A stretch of DNA of 37,695 nt, taken from contig PUOC01000245.1 in assembly GCA_003551965.1 (NCBI GenBank), positions 1-37,695 on the forward strand, written 5' to 3'. Position numbers and translations under genes: made by a program. Below the pieces are notes generated by a model. It made no database searches. It was not told where the DNA came from and worked only from the letters and a program-made list of their open reading frames with translations. The DNA comes from Clostridiales bacterium. Its GTDB lineage: Bacteria > Bacillota > Limnochordia > Darwinibacteriales > B1SED10-159. This document shows, one piece after another, positions 8,550 to 15,731 of the stretch. Numbering within the stretch: position 1 is the stretch's first letter; every line of letters starts with the position of its first letter.

Positions 8550-8558
8550 TGCTATAAT
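8550..8558 (+). promoter_or_regulatory. Extended -10 promoter for the S41-like gene
   Basis: TGCTATAAT is a perfect extended -10 element (TGnTATAAT). The position 17 nt upstream has no good -35 hexamer, as is usual for extended -10 promoters. It is about 70 nt upstream of the GTG start at 8630. Confidence 0.6.
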
Positions 8559-8629
8559 GAAACCAGCCGGGTGGTTCCCGCCGGATGCGGCTGACCGATG
8601 AGCCGGCGAGGCGAAGGAGGTTGAATGCC

Positions 8630-9985
8630 GTGAAATCATGGATGGCGGCCTTGCTGTGCGCGATGCTGTTAATGGTATCTCTGCCGGTATATGGCGAAAC
8701 ATCCAGCCAAATAACTCCGGCGGACGTGCTAGAGGATCTGGACTTTCTGGAGACCACCATTCGCCAAGTTCACCCCGACCCCTTCCAATACGCCGGAGTA
8801 GACCGTTTTGTACGCCATTTCGTGGACGCGCGTCGTTCTGTGGAAGAGGCCATGAGCCGCGAAGAACTCTATTATCTGACCCAGGGGCTAGCCGGATTGG
8901 TGGAGGATCAACAGACCCGACTGTACTTGGATAGGGAAGATCGGGAACTGGCAGTACGGTTTTGGTGGGCAGAGGAAGGATTGGTCATGGCCGGGGCAGC
9001 TGCAAAAACGGATGTGAAGCCTGGCTGGCTTGTGGCATCCATCGGAGGTCAGTCGGTTGATCAGATTCTTGAACAGGCGAAGACGATGCTCATTGCCGAG
9101 AATGACTATGGACTGCAAACTACGATGGCCAAACACCTCCATTCCGGTGCTTTCCTTAACCGGCTGGGCGTGCTCGAGGGCACCAAGGTCACACTGGAAT
9201 TGCAGGACGAGCAGGAACAGACAGTTACTGTAGACATTGAACTGCGCGTTCCTCGAACCGTTGCGGGCTTGGTTCCGCAGCGTCCCCAATGGGGATGGTG
9301 GATCGCAGACGAGAGCAATACAGCAGTATTCTACATCGATTCCTTTATCATGGATGACGATCTGCAATGGGAGCTGCAGCGGTTTTTCCGAGCTGTATCC
9401 GAGGAAGCATTGGAAAAGGTGGTTTTCGATCTGCGCTTTAATACGGGAGGTAATTTCGATGTCGTCAAGGAGCTGCTCCGCTATCTGCCGGAACGGCGAA
9501 TCCAGGGCTACGCAGCAGAAATCCGCTATTCAAAGCAGGCAGCTGCCCAAAAGGACTACGATGAAACGGCCGGGGTCGAGCGGGTCAGCCATCTGACACG
9601 TTTGTTTGGCGGCTATCTCATGGAAATTCCTCCGTCGCCGGAGGATATTCCGCCCTTCGAGGGCTCCGTGTATGTCATGACGTCTTCCAAAACAGTAGGG
9701 GCAGCCCATTGGTTTGCCGTGATCGTGCAAGATAACCAGATCGGCTATATAGCAGGCGAACCCACCGGAAATAGGCCGACGGGATACAGCGGTCCACTGG
9801 AGTTTGAACTGCCGAACTCTCAGCTCAGGTTGGCCGTATCGCATAAACGCTGGATTCGGCCGGATCCGGACCGAGATCCCAGCGACAGCCTATATCCGGA
9901 TATTTCGATCCCCATTACTGCGGATGATGTAAGAGCGGATGAAGACGTGCATCTGCAGCGATTATTGGAGACCATCCGTCAGTGA
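8630..9985 (+). CDS. Exported S41 (C-terminal-processing) peptidase-like protein, probably inactive
   Basis: Start is GTG 8630, with AAGGAGG at 8614-8620 and 9-nt spacing. It gives a signal peptide (KSWMAALLCAMLLMVSLPVY then GE) without a lipobox. Residues ~25-110 form a helical N-domain, ~110-215 a PDZ-like region (AKTDVKPGWLVASIGGQSVD), and ~225-440 the S41 core. The core has KVVFDLRFNTGGNFDVVKEL, then VYVMTSSKTVGAAHWFAVIV and GYIAGEPTGNRPTG. In active S41 peptidases the second motif reads …RTFSAAE…; here the nucleophile position is G357 (KTVGAAH). The fold is clear but the catalytic Ser appears lost, so it may bind peptides or envelope material rather than cut it. The stop overlaps the next ATG. 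Confidence 0.82.
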   Translation: MKSWMAALLCAMLLMVSLPVYGETSSQITPADVLEDLDFLETTIRQVHPDPFQYAGVDRFVRHFVDARRSVEEAMSREELYYLTQGLAGLVEDQQTRLYLDREDRELAVRFWWAEEGLVMAGAAAKTDVKPGWLVASIGGQSVDQILEQAKTMLIAENDYGLQTTMAKHLHSGAFLNRLGVLEGTKVTLELQDEQEQTVTVDIELRVPRTVAGLVPQRPQWGWWIADESNTAVFYIDSFIMDDDLQWELQRFFRAVSEEALEKVVFDLRFNTGGNFDVVKELLRYLPERRIQGYAAEIRYSKQAAAQKDYDETAGVERVSHLTRLFGGYLMEIPPSPEDIPPFEGSVYVMTSSKTVGAAHWFAVIVQDNQIGYIAGEPTGNRPTGYSGPLEFELPNSQLRLAVSHKRWIRPDPDRDPSDSLYPDISIPITADDVRADEDVHLQRLLETIRQ

Positions 9986-10695
9986 TGGCATTCACCGACG
10001 GGCAAGGGAGCGATATTGTGCGGCGCAGGAAGGGAAACACAGCAGCCGAGGTTCTGCCAATGCCTCTGCAGCGCTACCTGATATATCAGGGGTTGCGGTC
10101 CGGTCCCGTTGCTCCATACCAGGTGAGCATCAATATAGCGGTATCCAGGCACTGGACAGTTCCGTTCCCCGTATTGTTCAAAACCCGGCTGGTTGTGTAT
10201 CCTAGGCATTTCGGATATCACTGGGGTGTATCGTTGGTTCCAGGAGTGATACACGAGGAATGGTTTTCCGATGGCCAAGGGCACAGGAACTGGAAATTGT
10301 TTGGTCAGAGACTGCATTCGTGGTTTTGGGGAACTGCAGCAGATATGGCGGGAGGTTGCTTTATGACGGCTCTACTGCCTCTGGTTCCTTCGCTCCTGTT
10401 CCATGACAACTTCCAGTGGCAGTCCATGGACAGCTGCTCCTGCATGGCTGCGCTGCAGTGGAATGGCCGCCGGGTCGAAAGTCTGCTTTTCTTTGAAGAG
10501 CATGGTCCACAGAGGTCCCTGCAAACGGAGGATTGGTGGTACCCTACCCGACATGGCCCCAGGCCCGGGCCACTGTGGGTTTCATACGATCACTGGGAGG
10601 CCATGGCCGGCAGACAGGTCCCGCGGACGCTGCAGTTTCGATCGGAAGGGCAGATGTTAATGCAGTGGCGAATCACACAAATTTTAGAGACCTAG
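9985..10695 (+). CDS. DUF6544-like conserved hypothetical protein
   Basis: A Trp-rich soluble protein of 236 residues. It has the order of motifs I recall for DUF6544: an N-terminal LPMPLQRYLIYQGL, a central YHWGVSLVPGVIHEEWFSDG, a middle ALLPLVPSLLFHDNFQWQSM and a C-terminal half with VESLLFFEEHG, TEDWWYP, LWVSYDHWEAMAGRQVPRTL and MLMQWRITQILE. Function of that family is unknown. The ATG overlaps the S41-like stop as TGATG, implying coupling; a later ATG at 10060 (MPLQRYL) is also possible. The family match is from memory and carries moderate certainty; coding status is supported by length and motif order. Confidence 0.62.
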   Translation: MAFTDGQGSDIVRRRKGNTAAEVLPMPLQRYLIYQGLRSGPVAPYQVSINIAVSRHWTVPFPVLFKTRLVVYPRHFGYHWGVSLVPGVIHEEWFSDGQGHRNWKLFGQRLHSWFWGTAADMAGGCFMTALLPLVPSLLFHDNFQWQSMDSCSCMAALQWNGRRVESLLFFEEHGPQRSLQTEDWWYPTRHGPRPGPLWVSYDHWEAMAGRQVPRTLQFRSEGQMLMQWRITQILET

Positions 10696-10749
10696 TTGAC
10701 TGCGGGGTCAGGAGTTCTCGGCAAGACATGGGAGAGGAGTGGTAGTAAA

Positions 10750-11805
10750 ATGATTCGAGTCGGCATTTTGGGTGCTTCGGGGTATATGGGTGGCGAGGCC
10801 TTGCGGGTGCTGCTGCGCCATCCCGAGGCCAAGGTTGAATGGGCCACCAGCCGGACGGAGCAGAAAGCGGAAATGATCCACCGCAATCTTTACGGGGCGG
10901 GCATTGAGTTCATCAAACAAGAAAAGACGACTCCCGTTGACGTGGTATTTGCAGCGCTTCCAGGCGGCCACATTATGAAGGAAGCGCCTGCGCTGCTGGA
11001 AAAAGGAACCCGTGTGATTGATCTAGGATCCGATTTTCGTCTGAAGAATGTCGAGAAGTGGGGCGAAGTCTATGGCAAGGAGCATGCTTCGCCATCGCTG
11101 GTGGCCGAAGCGGTCTACGGTATTCCGGAGCTGCATCGCCAAACGATGCGGGACACCCGTGTCGTAGCGAACCCCGGCTGTTTTTCTTCGGCAGCCATTC
11201 TCGGTCTTGCGCCGCTTTTGAAGAATCGCATGGTAGACCATCACAAACTGGTCGTAGACGGCCTGTCAGGTACGGCCGGCGCCGGCGCCGAGACCGATAC
11301 ATCCGTGCACCATCCCGAAATCGGCAACAATATCGTCTCATACAACGTAGTCGGTCATCGGCACACCCACGAAATGGAGCAGGAGCTAGGTTATGTGGCC
11401 GGCGAGAGCGTCAGCATTCACTTCACTAGCCATTATGTGCCTATTACCCGCGGCATTTTGGCCGTCTGCCATGGGTTTTTGAATAGCCCCGCGTCCCGGG
11501 AAGAATTATTGGACGTCTTCCGCGACTTTTACCGCGATGAATATTTTGTTCGGATCTACGATCTTCCCAAGGACCCGGATGCGGCTTGGCAGCACCGGCC
11601 ATACCCCTGGGTGAACGCCGTTTCGGGCACGAACTTCTGTCATATTGGTTTGGATGTGGATGAAGAGCGCGGGCGTGTGGTTGTGTTCAGTGTGCTTGAC
11701 AGTGTGGGTAAGGGCGGTGCCCTGGCCGGCATCCAGAATATGAATCTGCTGTTTGGTTTGGAAGAAAAAAGCGGTCTTGATTTCTTCGGGCTTCATCCCT
11801 ATTGA
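10750..11805 (+). CDS. argC: N-acetyl-gamma-glutamyl-phosphate reductase family (ArgC-like)
   Basis: NADPH-dependent reduction of an acyl phosphate to a semialdehyde; in arginine synthesis the substrate is N-acetylglutamyl phosphate. The 351 residues carry the nucleotide-binding GILGASGYMGGEALRVLLRH, an AALPGGH loop, the catalytic Cys in VVANPGCFSSAAILGLAPLL, and the active-site His stretch GHRHTHEMEQEL. The end VDSVGKGGALAGIQNMNLLF is typical. Start ATG 10750 has AGGAG at 10735-10739. It is followed within 20 nt by a glutamate-5-kinase-like kinase and then an SDR, not by argJ, argB or argD. The family is certain; that the substrate is the arginine intermediate is not. Confidence 0.9.
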   Translation: MIRVGILGASGYMGGEALRVLLRHPEAKVEWATSRTEQKAEMIHRNLYGAGIEFIKQEKTTPVDVVFAALPGGHIMKEAPALLEKGTRVIDLGSDFRLKNVEKWGEVYGKEHASPSLVAEAVYGIPELHRQTMRDTRVVANPGCFSSAAILGLAPLLKNRMVDHHKLVVDGLSGTAGAGAETDTSVHHPEIGNNIVSYNVVGHRHTHEMEQELGYVAGESVSIHFTSHYVPITRGILAVCHGFLNSPASREELLDVFRDFYRDEYFVRIYDLPKDPDAAWQHRPYPWVNAVSGTNFCHIGLDVDEERGRVVVFSVLDSVGKGGALAGIQNMNLLFGLEEKSGLDFFGLHPY

Positions 11806-11825
11806 CGCCGTACAGGAAGGTGAAT

Positions 11826-12659
11826 GTGTTGCAGTTTGATCACGAAATTGTCGGCAAAATCGGTTCGATGGCTCTTGTCCGCAGCGAGGACCACGATCTG
11901 GATTACAATGTCTTCAGCCGCCTAGGGGCCGATTTAACTCCCGATTTTATCTGGGTCAGTTCCGGAGCCGTTGAAATTGGGCGGCTGGATTACCGCAAAC
12001 ACAATGACGGCAGAGAATTGACCGGATACGAACCCGAGGAGGCAAAAGCGGATTACGCATCCCAGGGTCAGAGTATACTCATGGAAAACTATCGCAGGTT
12101 CATCGACCCCAACTATTCCGTGCGCCAGCTGCTGGTTGAGCACATGCACTTCAACGACCCGGAAAAGCGCGACCATATTCGCCGTTTTTTAATGCGGGCC
12201 CGGGCCCAAAAGGCCATTCCGATTGTCAATTACAACGATACAGTGAGTATTGAAGAAATTCGCAAGATGGAACTGATGAATTTGCGACAGAATACACACA
12301 AGGTCGTGGAATGTGTTGACAACGATGAGACTGCTGCCCAGATTGCTGTCCTGGTGCGAGCACGGATTCTGCTTCTGCTGACCTCTGCGCCTGGAATTCT
12401 CCGCGACACCGACGATCATGCATCGCTGATCCCGGAAGTCTCAGGCCGTAATGAAGATGAAGTCTTAGAACACCTGCAATACGTGGAACAATACTGCAGC
12501 GGGAGCAGCCGCAGCGGTGCCAACGGCATGAAGGCAAAACTGCAGTTTCTCCGGGAACCGATTCTGCAGGGCACCACCGTTATCATCGGCAGCTCCCAAC
12601 GCCGTGTATCCCATCTGCTGGATGGGCGAGCGGAGCGAACCATTATACGCGTACGTTAG
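11826..12659 (+). CDS. Amino acid kinase, glutamate 5-kinase-like (no PUA domain)
   Basis: A 277-residue amino-acid-kinase fold. Motifs: VGKIGS near the start, WVSSGAVEIGR, SQGQSILMENYRRF, RQLLVEHMHF, IPIVNYNDTVS, ECVDNDETAAQIAVLVRA, GANGMKAKLQFL, and a final LLDGRAERTIIRV. These follow ProB (glutamate 5-kinase) much more than ArgB, but the sequence is divergent and the C-terminal PUA domain is missing. It should phosphorylate a side-chain carboxylate and feed the ArgC-family reductase encoded just upstream. Start: AGGAAGG (11814-11820) precedes GTG 11826 by 5 nt and TTG 11829 by 8 nt; the TTG at 11802 overlapping the argC stop has no site. The true substrate is unknown. Confidence 0.75.
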   Translation: MLQFDHEIVGKIGSMALVRSEDHDLDYNVFSRLGADLTPDFIWVSSGAVEIGRLDYRKHNDGRELTGYEPEEAKADYASQGQSILMENYRRFIDPNYSVRQLLVEHMHFNDPEKRDHIRRFLMRARAQKAIPIVNYNDTVSIEEIRKMELMNLRQNTHKVVECVDNDETAAQIAVLVRARILLLLTSAPGILRDTDDHASLIPEVSGRNEDEVLEHLQYVEQYCSGSSRSGANGMKAKLQFLREPILQGTTVIIGSSQRRVSHLLDGRAERTIIRVR

Positions 12660-12669
12660 GAGGACGAAT

Positions 12670-13413
12670 ATGGAGAAGAAGATCATTTTGGTTACCGGTG
12701 GGTCTCGCGGCATCGGTGAGGAGTTTGTGCGGGGTTTCGCCGCCCAAGGGCACCGAGTAGTGCTGAATTACTCGCGCTCTCAACAGCAGGCAGAGGAGGT
12801 ATCGACTTCTGTTGAGAATTCGGGAGGAGCAGTCTTCTGCCAACAGGCTGATGTCTCCGCTCGCGACCAGGTTAGAGCCATGTTCGATGCCGTAGAGGAA
12901 CACTGGGGAATGGTCGACATTCTGATCAACAATGCGGGCATCAACCTGGATGGCCCTTTCCTGCCCATGGAAGGCGAGCAGTGGCAGCGGGTGGTGGACG
13001 TGGTTTTGACCGGAACCTTTTTGTGCTCCCAGGAGTACGCGCGCCGCTACCAAGGAACGGCTGGCCATATCATCAACATGGGTGCTGCGACCGCGCTGCA
13101 CGGGCGCAAAAACGGGACCAATTACTGCAGCGCCAAGGCTGGTGTTATGACGTTAACGAAATGCCTGGCCAGGGAGTTGGCGCCCGCCATTGCCGTGAAC
13201 TGCGTGGTGCCGGGCTTTATGGAAACAGAAGAGGTTATGGAGCGTTTTAACTTATATGATCCCGATCGGCGCCGGGACATGGAAAATCGTGTTCCGCAGG
13301 GCCGCCTGGGCACTACCGCGGATATCTTTCGCATGACCAGCTTCCTGGTCAATGAGGCTACGTATATCACAGGGCAGAATCATTTTGTTAATGGAGGAGA
13401 ATACATGGGCTGA
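12670..13413 (+). CDS. Short-chain dehydrogenase/reductase (FabG-like) with Ser-to-Ala at the active site
   Basis: A classical SDR of 247 residues: VTGGSRGIGEEFVRGFAAQG, ADVSARDQ, LINNAGINLDGPF, then NYCSAKAGVMTLTKCLAREL with catalytic Tyr and Lys, and the end GQNHFVNGGEYMG. An ungapped comparison with E. coli FabG (IITIGSVVG…NY) gives IINMGAATA…NY, so the catalytic Ser is Ala. Start ATG 12670 has TTAGGAGG 6 nt upstream; the gap from the kinase gene is 10 nt. It is the last gene of the ArgC/kinase operon and could reduce the aldehyde made by the first two enzymes. The FabG fatty-acid role is less likely without fab neighbours. Confidence 0.88.
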   Translation: MEKKIILVTGGSRGIGEEFVRGFAAQGHRVVLNYSRSQQQAEEVSTSVENSGGAVFCQQADVSARDQVRAMFDAVEEHWGMVDILINNAGINLDGPFLPMEGEQWQRVVDVVLTGTFLCSQEYARRYQGTAGHIINMGAATALHGRKNGTNYCSAKAGVMTLTKCLARELAPAIAVNCVVPGFMETEEVMERFNLYDPDRRRDMENRVPQGRLGTTADIFRMTSFLVNEATYITGQNHFVNGGEYMG

Positions 13414-13416
13414 AAA

Positions 13417-13451
13417 GCTCCCTGTGGCTGGGAAGCGTCACAGGGAGTTTC
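13417..13451. terminator. Bidirectional terminator between convergent SDR genes
   Basis: CTCCCTGTG (13418-13426) pairs with CACAGGGAG (13439-13447). It is flanked by AAAAG on the left and TTTCT on the right, so it works on both strands, ending the ArgC operon and the minus-strand SDR. Confidence 0.75.
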
Positions 13452-13473
13452 TGAAACCCTTACCGAAGCCTTG

Positions 13474-14226
13474 TCACTGCGGTGGCTGCTGCAGGCGTTG
13501 GTAAAGCCGCCGCAGGGGTTTGATCAGCAGAAACAGCGGCAGCGAGTAGTAAAAAGGGCGGAAAGGGATGATGGTTTCCTGATCCTGCTCGATACCCAAG
13601 ATGATTCGGTCGGCGACCACGTCCACCGGTTGTACCGGCCAGGGCTTGTTTTCGGCGCCTGCTTTCTGGAAAAAACCGGTTTCTGTGGCAATTGGATAGA
13701 CCACAGACAAAATTTGGCCGCGGCCGAGTTGAAAGCGCATGCTGTCGCAGATTTGATGAATGGCGGCTTTGGTACCGGCATAGAGGGCATAGCCTGGGAG
13801 CGCTATATGGCTCATGCCGCTGGCTGTGACTAGGAAGAAAAACGGATCATTTCCTTTGCGTTCCATCAGCTTGGTTAGGGCAAATACGGGTGAGAATACA
13901 TTGAGGGCAAAGATGTCTTCCATTCTGTTCCAATTGGAGCGGTTGCGGTTTTCGAAGTAGGCACGTCCGGCGTTGGCAAAGAAAAGGTCAATGGATCCCA
14001 TGGACTCATGGGCGAATTCCAACAAATGGTCCACTTCCTGAGGCTCCGAAAGATCACCGCTGTAGACGTGGAGCTGATCGTGATAGCCAGGATCAAACAT
14101 TTGCGCGGTGATACTGCGGGAGGCAGCTGTTACCTGGGCACCGGACCGCAGAAGGCGCTCTGCCACGGCAAAACCGATTCCGGATGAGGCACCGGTGACG
14201 ACACAGCGGGATCCCTGGAGCTCCAT
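13474..14226 (-). CDS. Short-chain dehydrogenase/reductase
   Basis: An SDR of 250 residues with CVVTGASSGIGFAVAERLLR, SGDLSEPQEVDHLL, FANAGRAYFENRN, the catalytic Ser in LVTASGMSHIALPG, and YALYAGTKAAIHQICDSMR for Tyr and Lys. The end is basic and hydrophobic (YYSLPLFLLIKPLRRLYQRL), which might contact the membrane. This resembles the 3-ketosphinganine-reductase/DltE-like group of SDRs that act on lipid or carbohydrate ketones; substrate unknown. Start: AAAGGA abuts the GTG at 14235 but lies 10 nt from ATG 14226, which I use. It is divergent from the glycerol-1-phosphate dehydrogenase gene. Confidence 0.85.
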   Translation of the reverse strand: MELQGSRCVVTGASSGIGFAVAERLLRSGAQVTAASRSITAQMFDPGYHDQLHVYSGDLSEPQEVDHLLEFAHESMGSIDLFFANAGRAYFENRNRSNWNRMEDIFALNVFSPVFALTKLMERKGNDPFFFLVTASGMSHIALPGYALYAGTKAAIHQICDSMRFQLGRGQILSVVYPIATETGFFQKAGAENKPWPVQPVDVVADRIILGIEQDQETIIPFRPFYYSLPLFLLIKPLRRLYQRLQQPPQ

Positions 14227-14295
14227 GTGGGTCACGTCCTTTCTGTTTTCAGCCTGAAAAAGGGCATTCGACGCACTGCAATCGCTTATTTATTC

Positions 14296-14304
14296 TGCTA
14301 TTAT
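14296..14304 (+). promoter_or_regulatory. Extended -10 promoter for the glycerol-1-phosphate dehydrogenase gene
   Basis: TGCTATTAT fits the extended -10 consensus TGnTATAAT with one mismatch, in the divergent intergenic space. No strong -35 is seen 17 nt upstream. It lies about 140 nt before the start. Confidence 0.4.
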
Positions 14305-14442
14305 GCAGGCTTTTCCTGCTTCTTCCTTCTTGCCCCTTGGAACAGAAGTGGGTCCGCTGTCTGCGGGCCATATTTCAGGAAGAAACAGTGACAAAGCCAA
14401 AAGCGTGCCCCGATGGCATGCCAGACGAAGGAGATGAACACC

Positions 14443-15630
14443 GTGTACGCTGTGGGTGATTACAAGGAATTCATCGATTGTTCCTGCGGCCAGAAACACA
14501 CTTTGCCGGTTTTTCAGGCATTGCTTGGCAGCGGGGCCATGGAGACCATTCCCGCTTTTATTCGGGCCAAAGGTTTGCAGAAGCCTTTGCTGCTGGCAGA
14601 TCCAAATACCTGGGAGGCTCTGGGTAAGGCTGTACAGCAGAGCATTTCTGACGCTGGCATCGAGTCGTCTGCCTTCGTCTATTCCGACGAAGAACCGGCA
14701 GCTGACGAGCATCGGTTAGGCGAGTTGCTGATTGCGTGCGCCCAGAAACCTGATTGTATGGTTAGTGCGGGCTCGGGCACACTGACGGACATAACCCGCT
14801 ATGTATGCTATCTCTTGAACATACCCCATGTCGCTGCGGCTTCTGCCCCTTCCATGGACGGATACGCTTCCTCTGTAGCTCCCCTGATACGGGGTGGAGC
14901 GAAGATAACGTTCGGCGCCAAAGCTCCCGACCTGATTGTGGGTGACCCCACGGTTCTAGCTGCAGCACCCGAGCCAATGGTGGCGGCAGGGTTCGGTGAT
15001 TTGATGGGGAAGCTCACGGCCAAAGCGGACTGGCTTCTGGGACACTATCTTCACGGAGAAGCATACTGTCCCAATATCCAGGCCCTCGTGGACCAAGCAG
15101 TGCATTCGATGGTCAATCTCTTAGAGGGCGGCATTGACGATCGCGGGGAGTATGTCACAAAGATCCTTGAAGGACTGGTTCATTCCGGAGCCGCGATTAC
15201 CTTGTTTGGTTTTTCGAGACCGGCATCGGGGGCTGAACACCATCTGTCTCACTATTGGGAAATGGCAGCTCTCCGGGAAGGGAGGGTGCCTGCTCTGCAT
15301 GGTTTGAAGGTTGGATATGGAACCTGGCTGATATTGCAGGTCTACGAGGGCGTCCGCCGCCGCAGTAAGCGAGGCCTGCTTCCGAAAGACGAAAGCAAGG
15401 CTCTGGAACGGGCCATGGACCACCTGCCTTCGGCCGCCTCTTACGCCGTCATGGCAAGAAAAGCCCAAGTACCGTTGGAGCCGGAACTCCTCCACCTGAG
15501 CGAAACGTCTGTGCGTACGGCAGTGAAGGAAGCCATGGCCATTCGTGACCGCTACACGATACTGCCGTTAGCTGCTAGCCATGGCTGGCTGCCGGAGATT
15601 GCGGCCGAAATCGCAGTGCGCTGGGAGTGA
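14443..15630 (+). CDS. egsA: sn-glycerol-1-phosphate dehydrogenase (AraM/EgsA family)
   Basis: Reduces dihydroxyacetone phosphate to sn-glycerol-1-phosphate with NAD(P)H. In archaea this makes the lipid backbone; in Bacillus, AraM supplies G1P for heptaprenylglyceryl lipids. The 395 residues show the dinucleotide site VSAGSGTLTDITRYV, ASAPSMDGYASSVAPL, and metal ligands D in GFGDLMGKLTAKADW, H in SGAEHHLSHYWE and H in ALHGLKVGYGT. AAGGAG at 14428-14433 abuts ATG 14434 and lies 9 nt from GTG 14443, so the GTG is preferred; ATG 14413 is possible but lacks a site. No PcrB-like prenyltransferase gene is adjacent. Confidence 0.88.
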   Translation: MYAVGDYKEFIDCSCGQKHTLPVFQALLGSGAMETIPAFIRAKGLQKPLLLADPNTWEALGKAVQQSISDAGIESSAFVYSDEEPAADEHRLGELLIACAQKPDCMVSAGSGTLTDITRYVCYLLNIPHVAAASAPSMDGYASSVAPLIRGGAKITFGAKAPDLIVGDPTVLAAAPEPMVAAGFGDLMGKLTAKADWLLGHYLHGEAYCPNIQALVDQAVHSMVNLLEGGIDDRGEYVTKILEGLVHSGAAITLFGFSRPASGAEHHLSHYWEMAALREGRVPALHGLKVGYGTWLILQVYEGVRRRSKRGLLPKDESKALERAMDHLPSAASYAVMARKAQVPLEPELLHLSETSVRTAVKEAMAIRDRYTILPLAASHGWLPEIAAEIAVRWE

Positions 15631-15674
15631 AGGCTGAAGCCAAATCGATATACTGGCGGAACTGGGCAGACGAA

Positions 15675-15714
15675 AGGAGCAACCGCTGTGAGCGGCTGCT
15701 CCTTGTTCCGTTCT
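15675..15714. terminator. Bidirectional terminator
   Basis: AGGAGCAACCGCT (15675-15687) pairs with AGCGGCTGCTCCT (15691-15703) with one mismatch and a 3-nt loop. T-rich tails follow on both strands (TGTTCCGTTCT on plus, TTTCGTCT on minus). It serves the convergent dehydrogenase and peptide-binding genes. Confidence 0.75.
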
Positions 15715-15731
15715 ATGGGGCTTAGTCTTCC

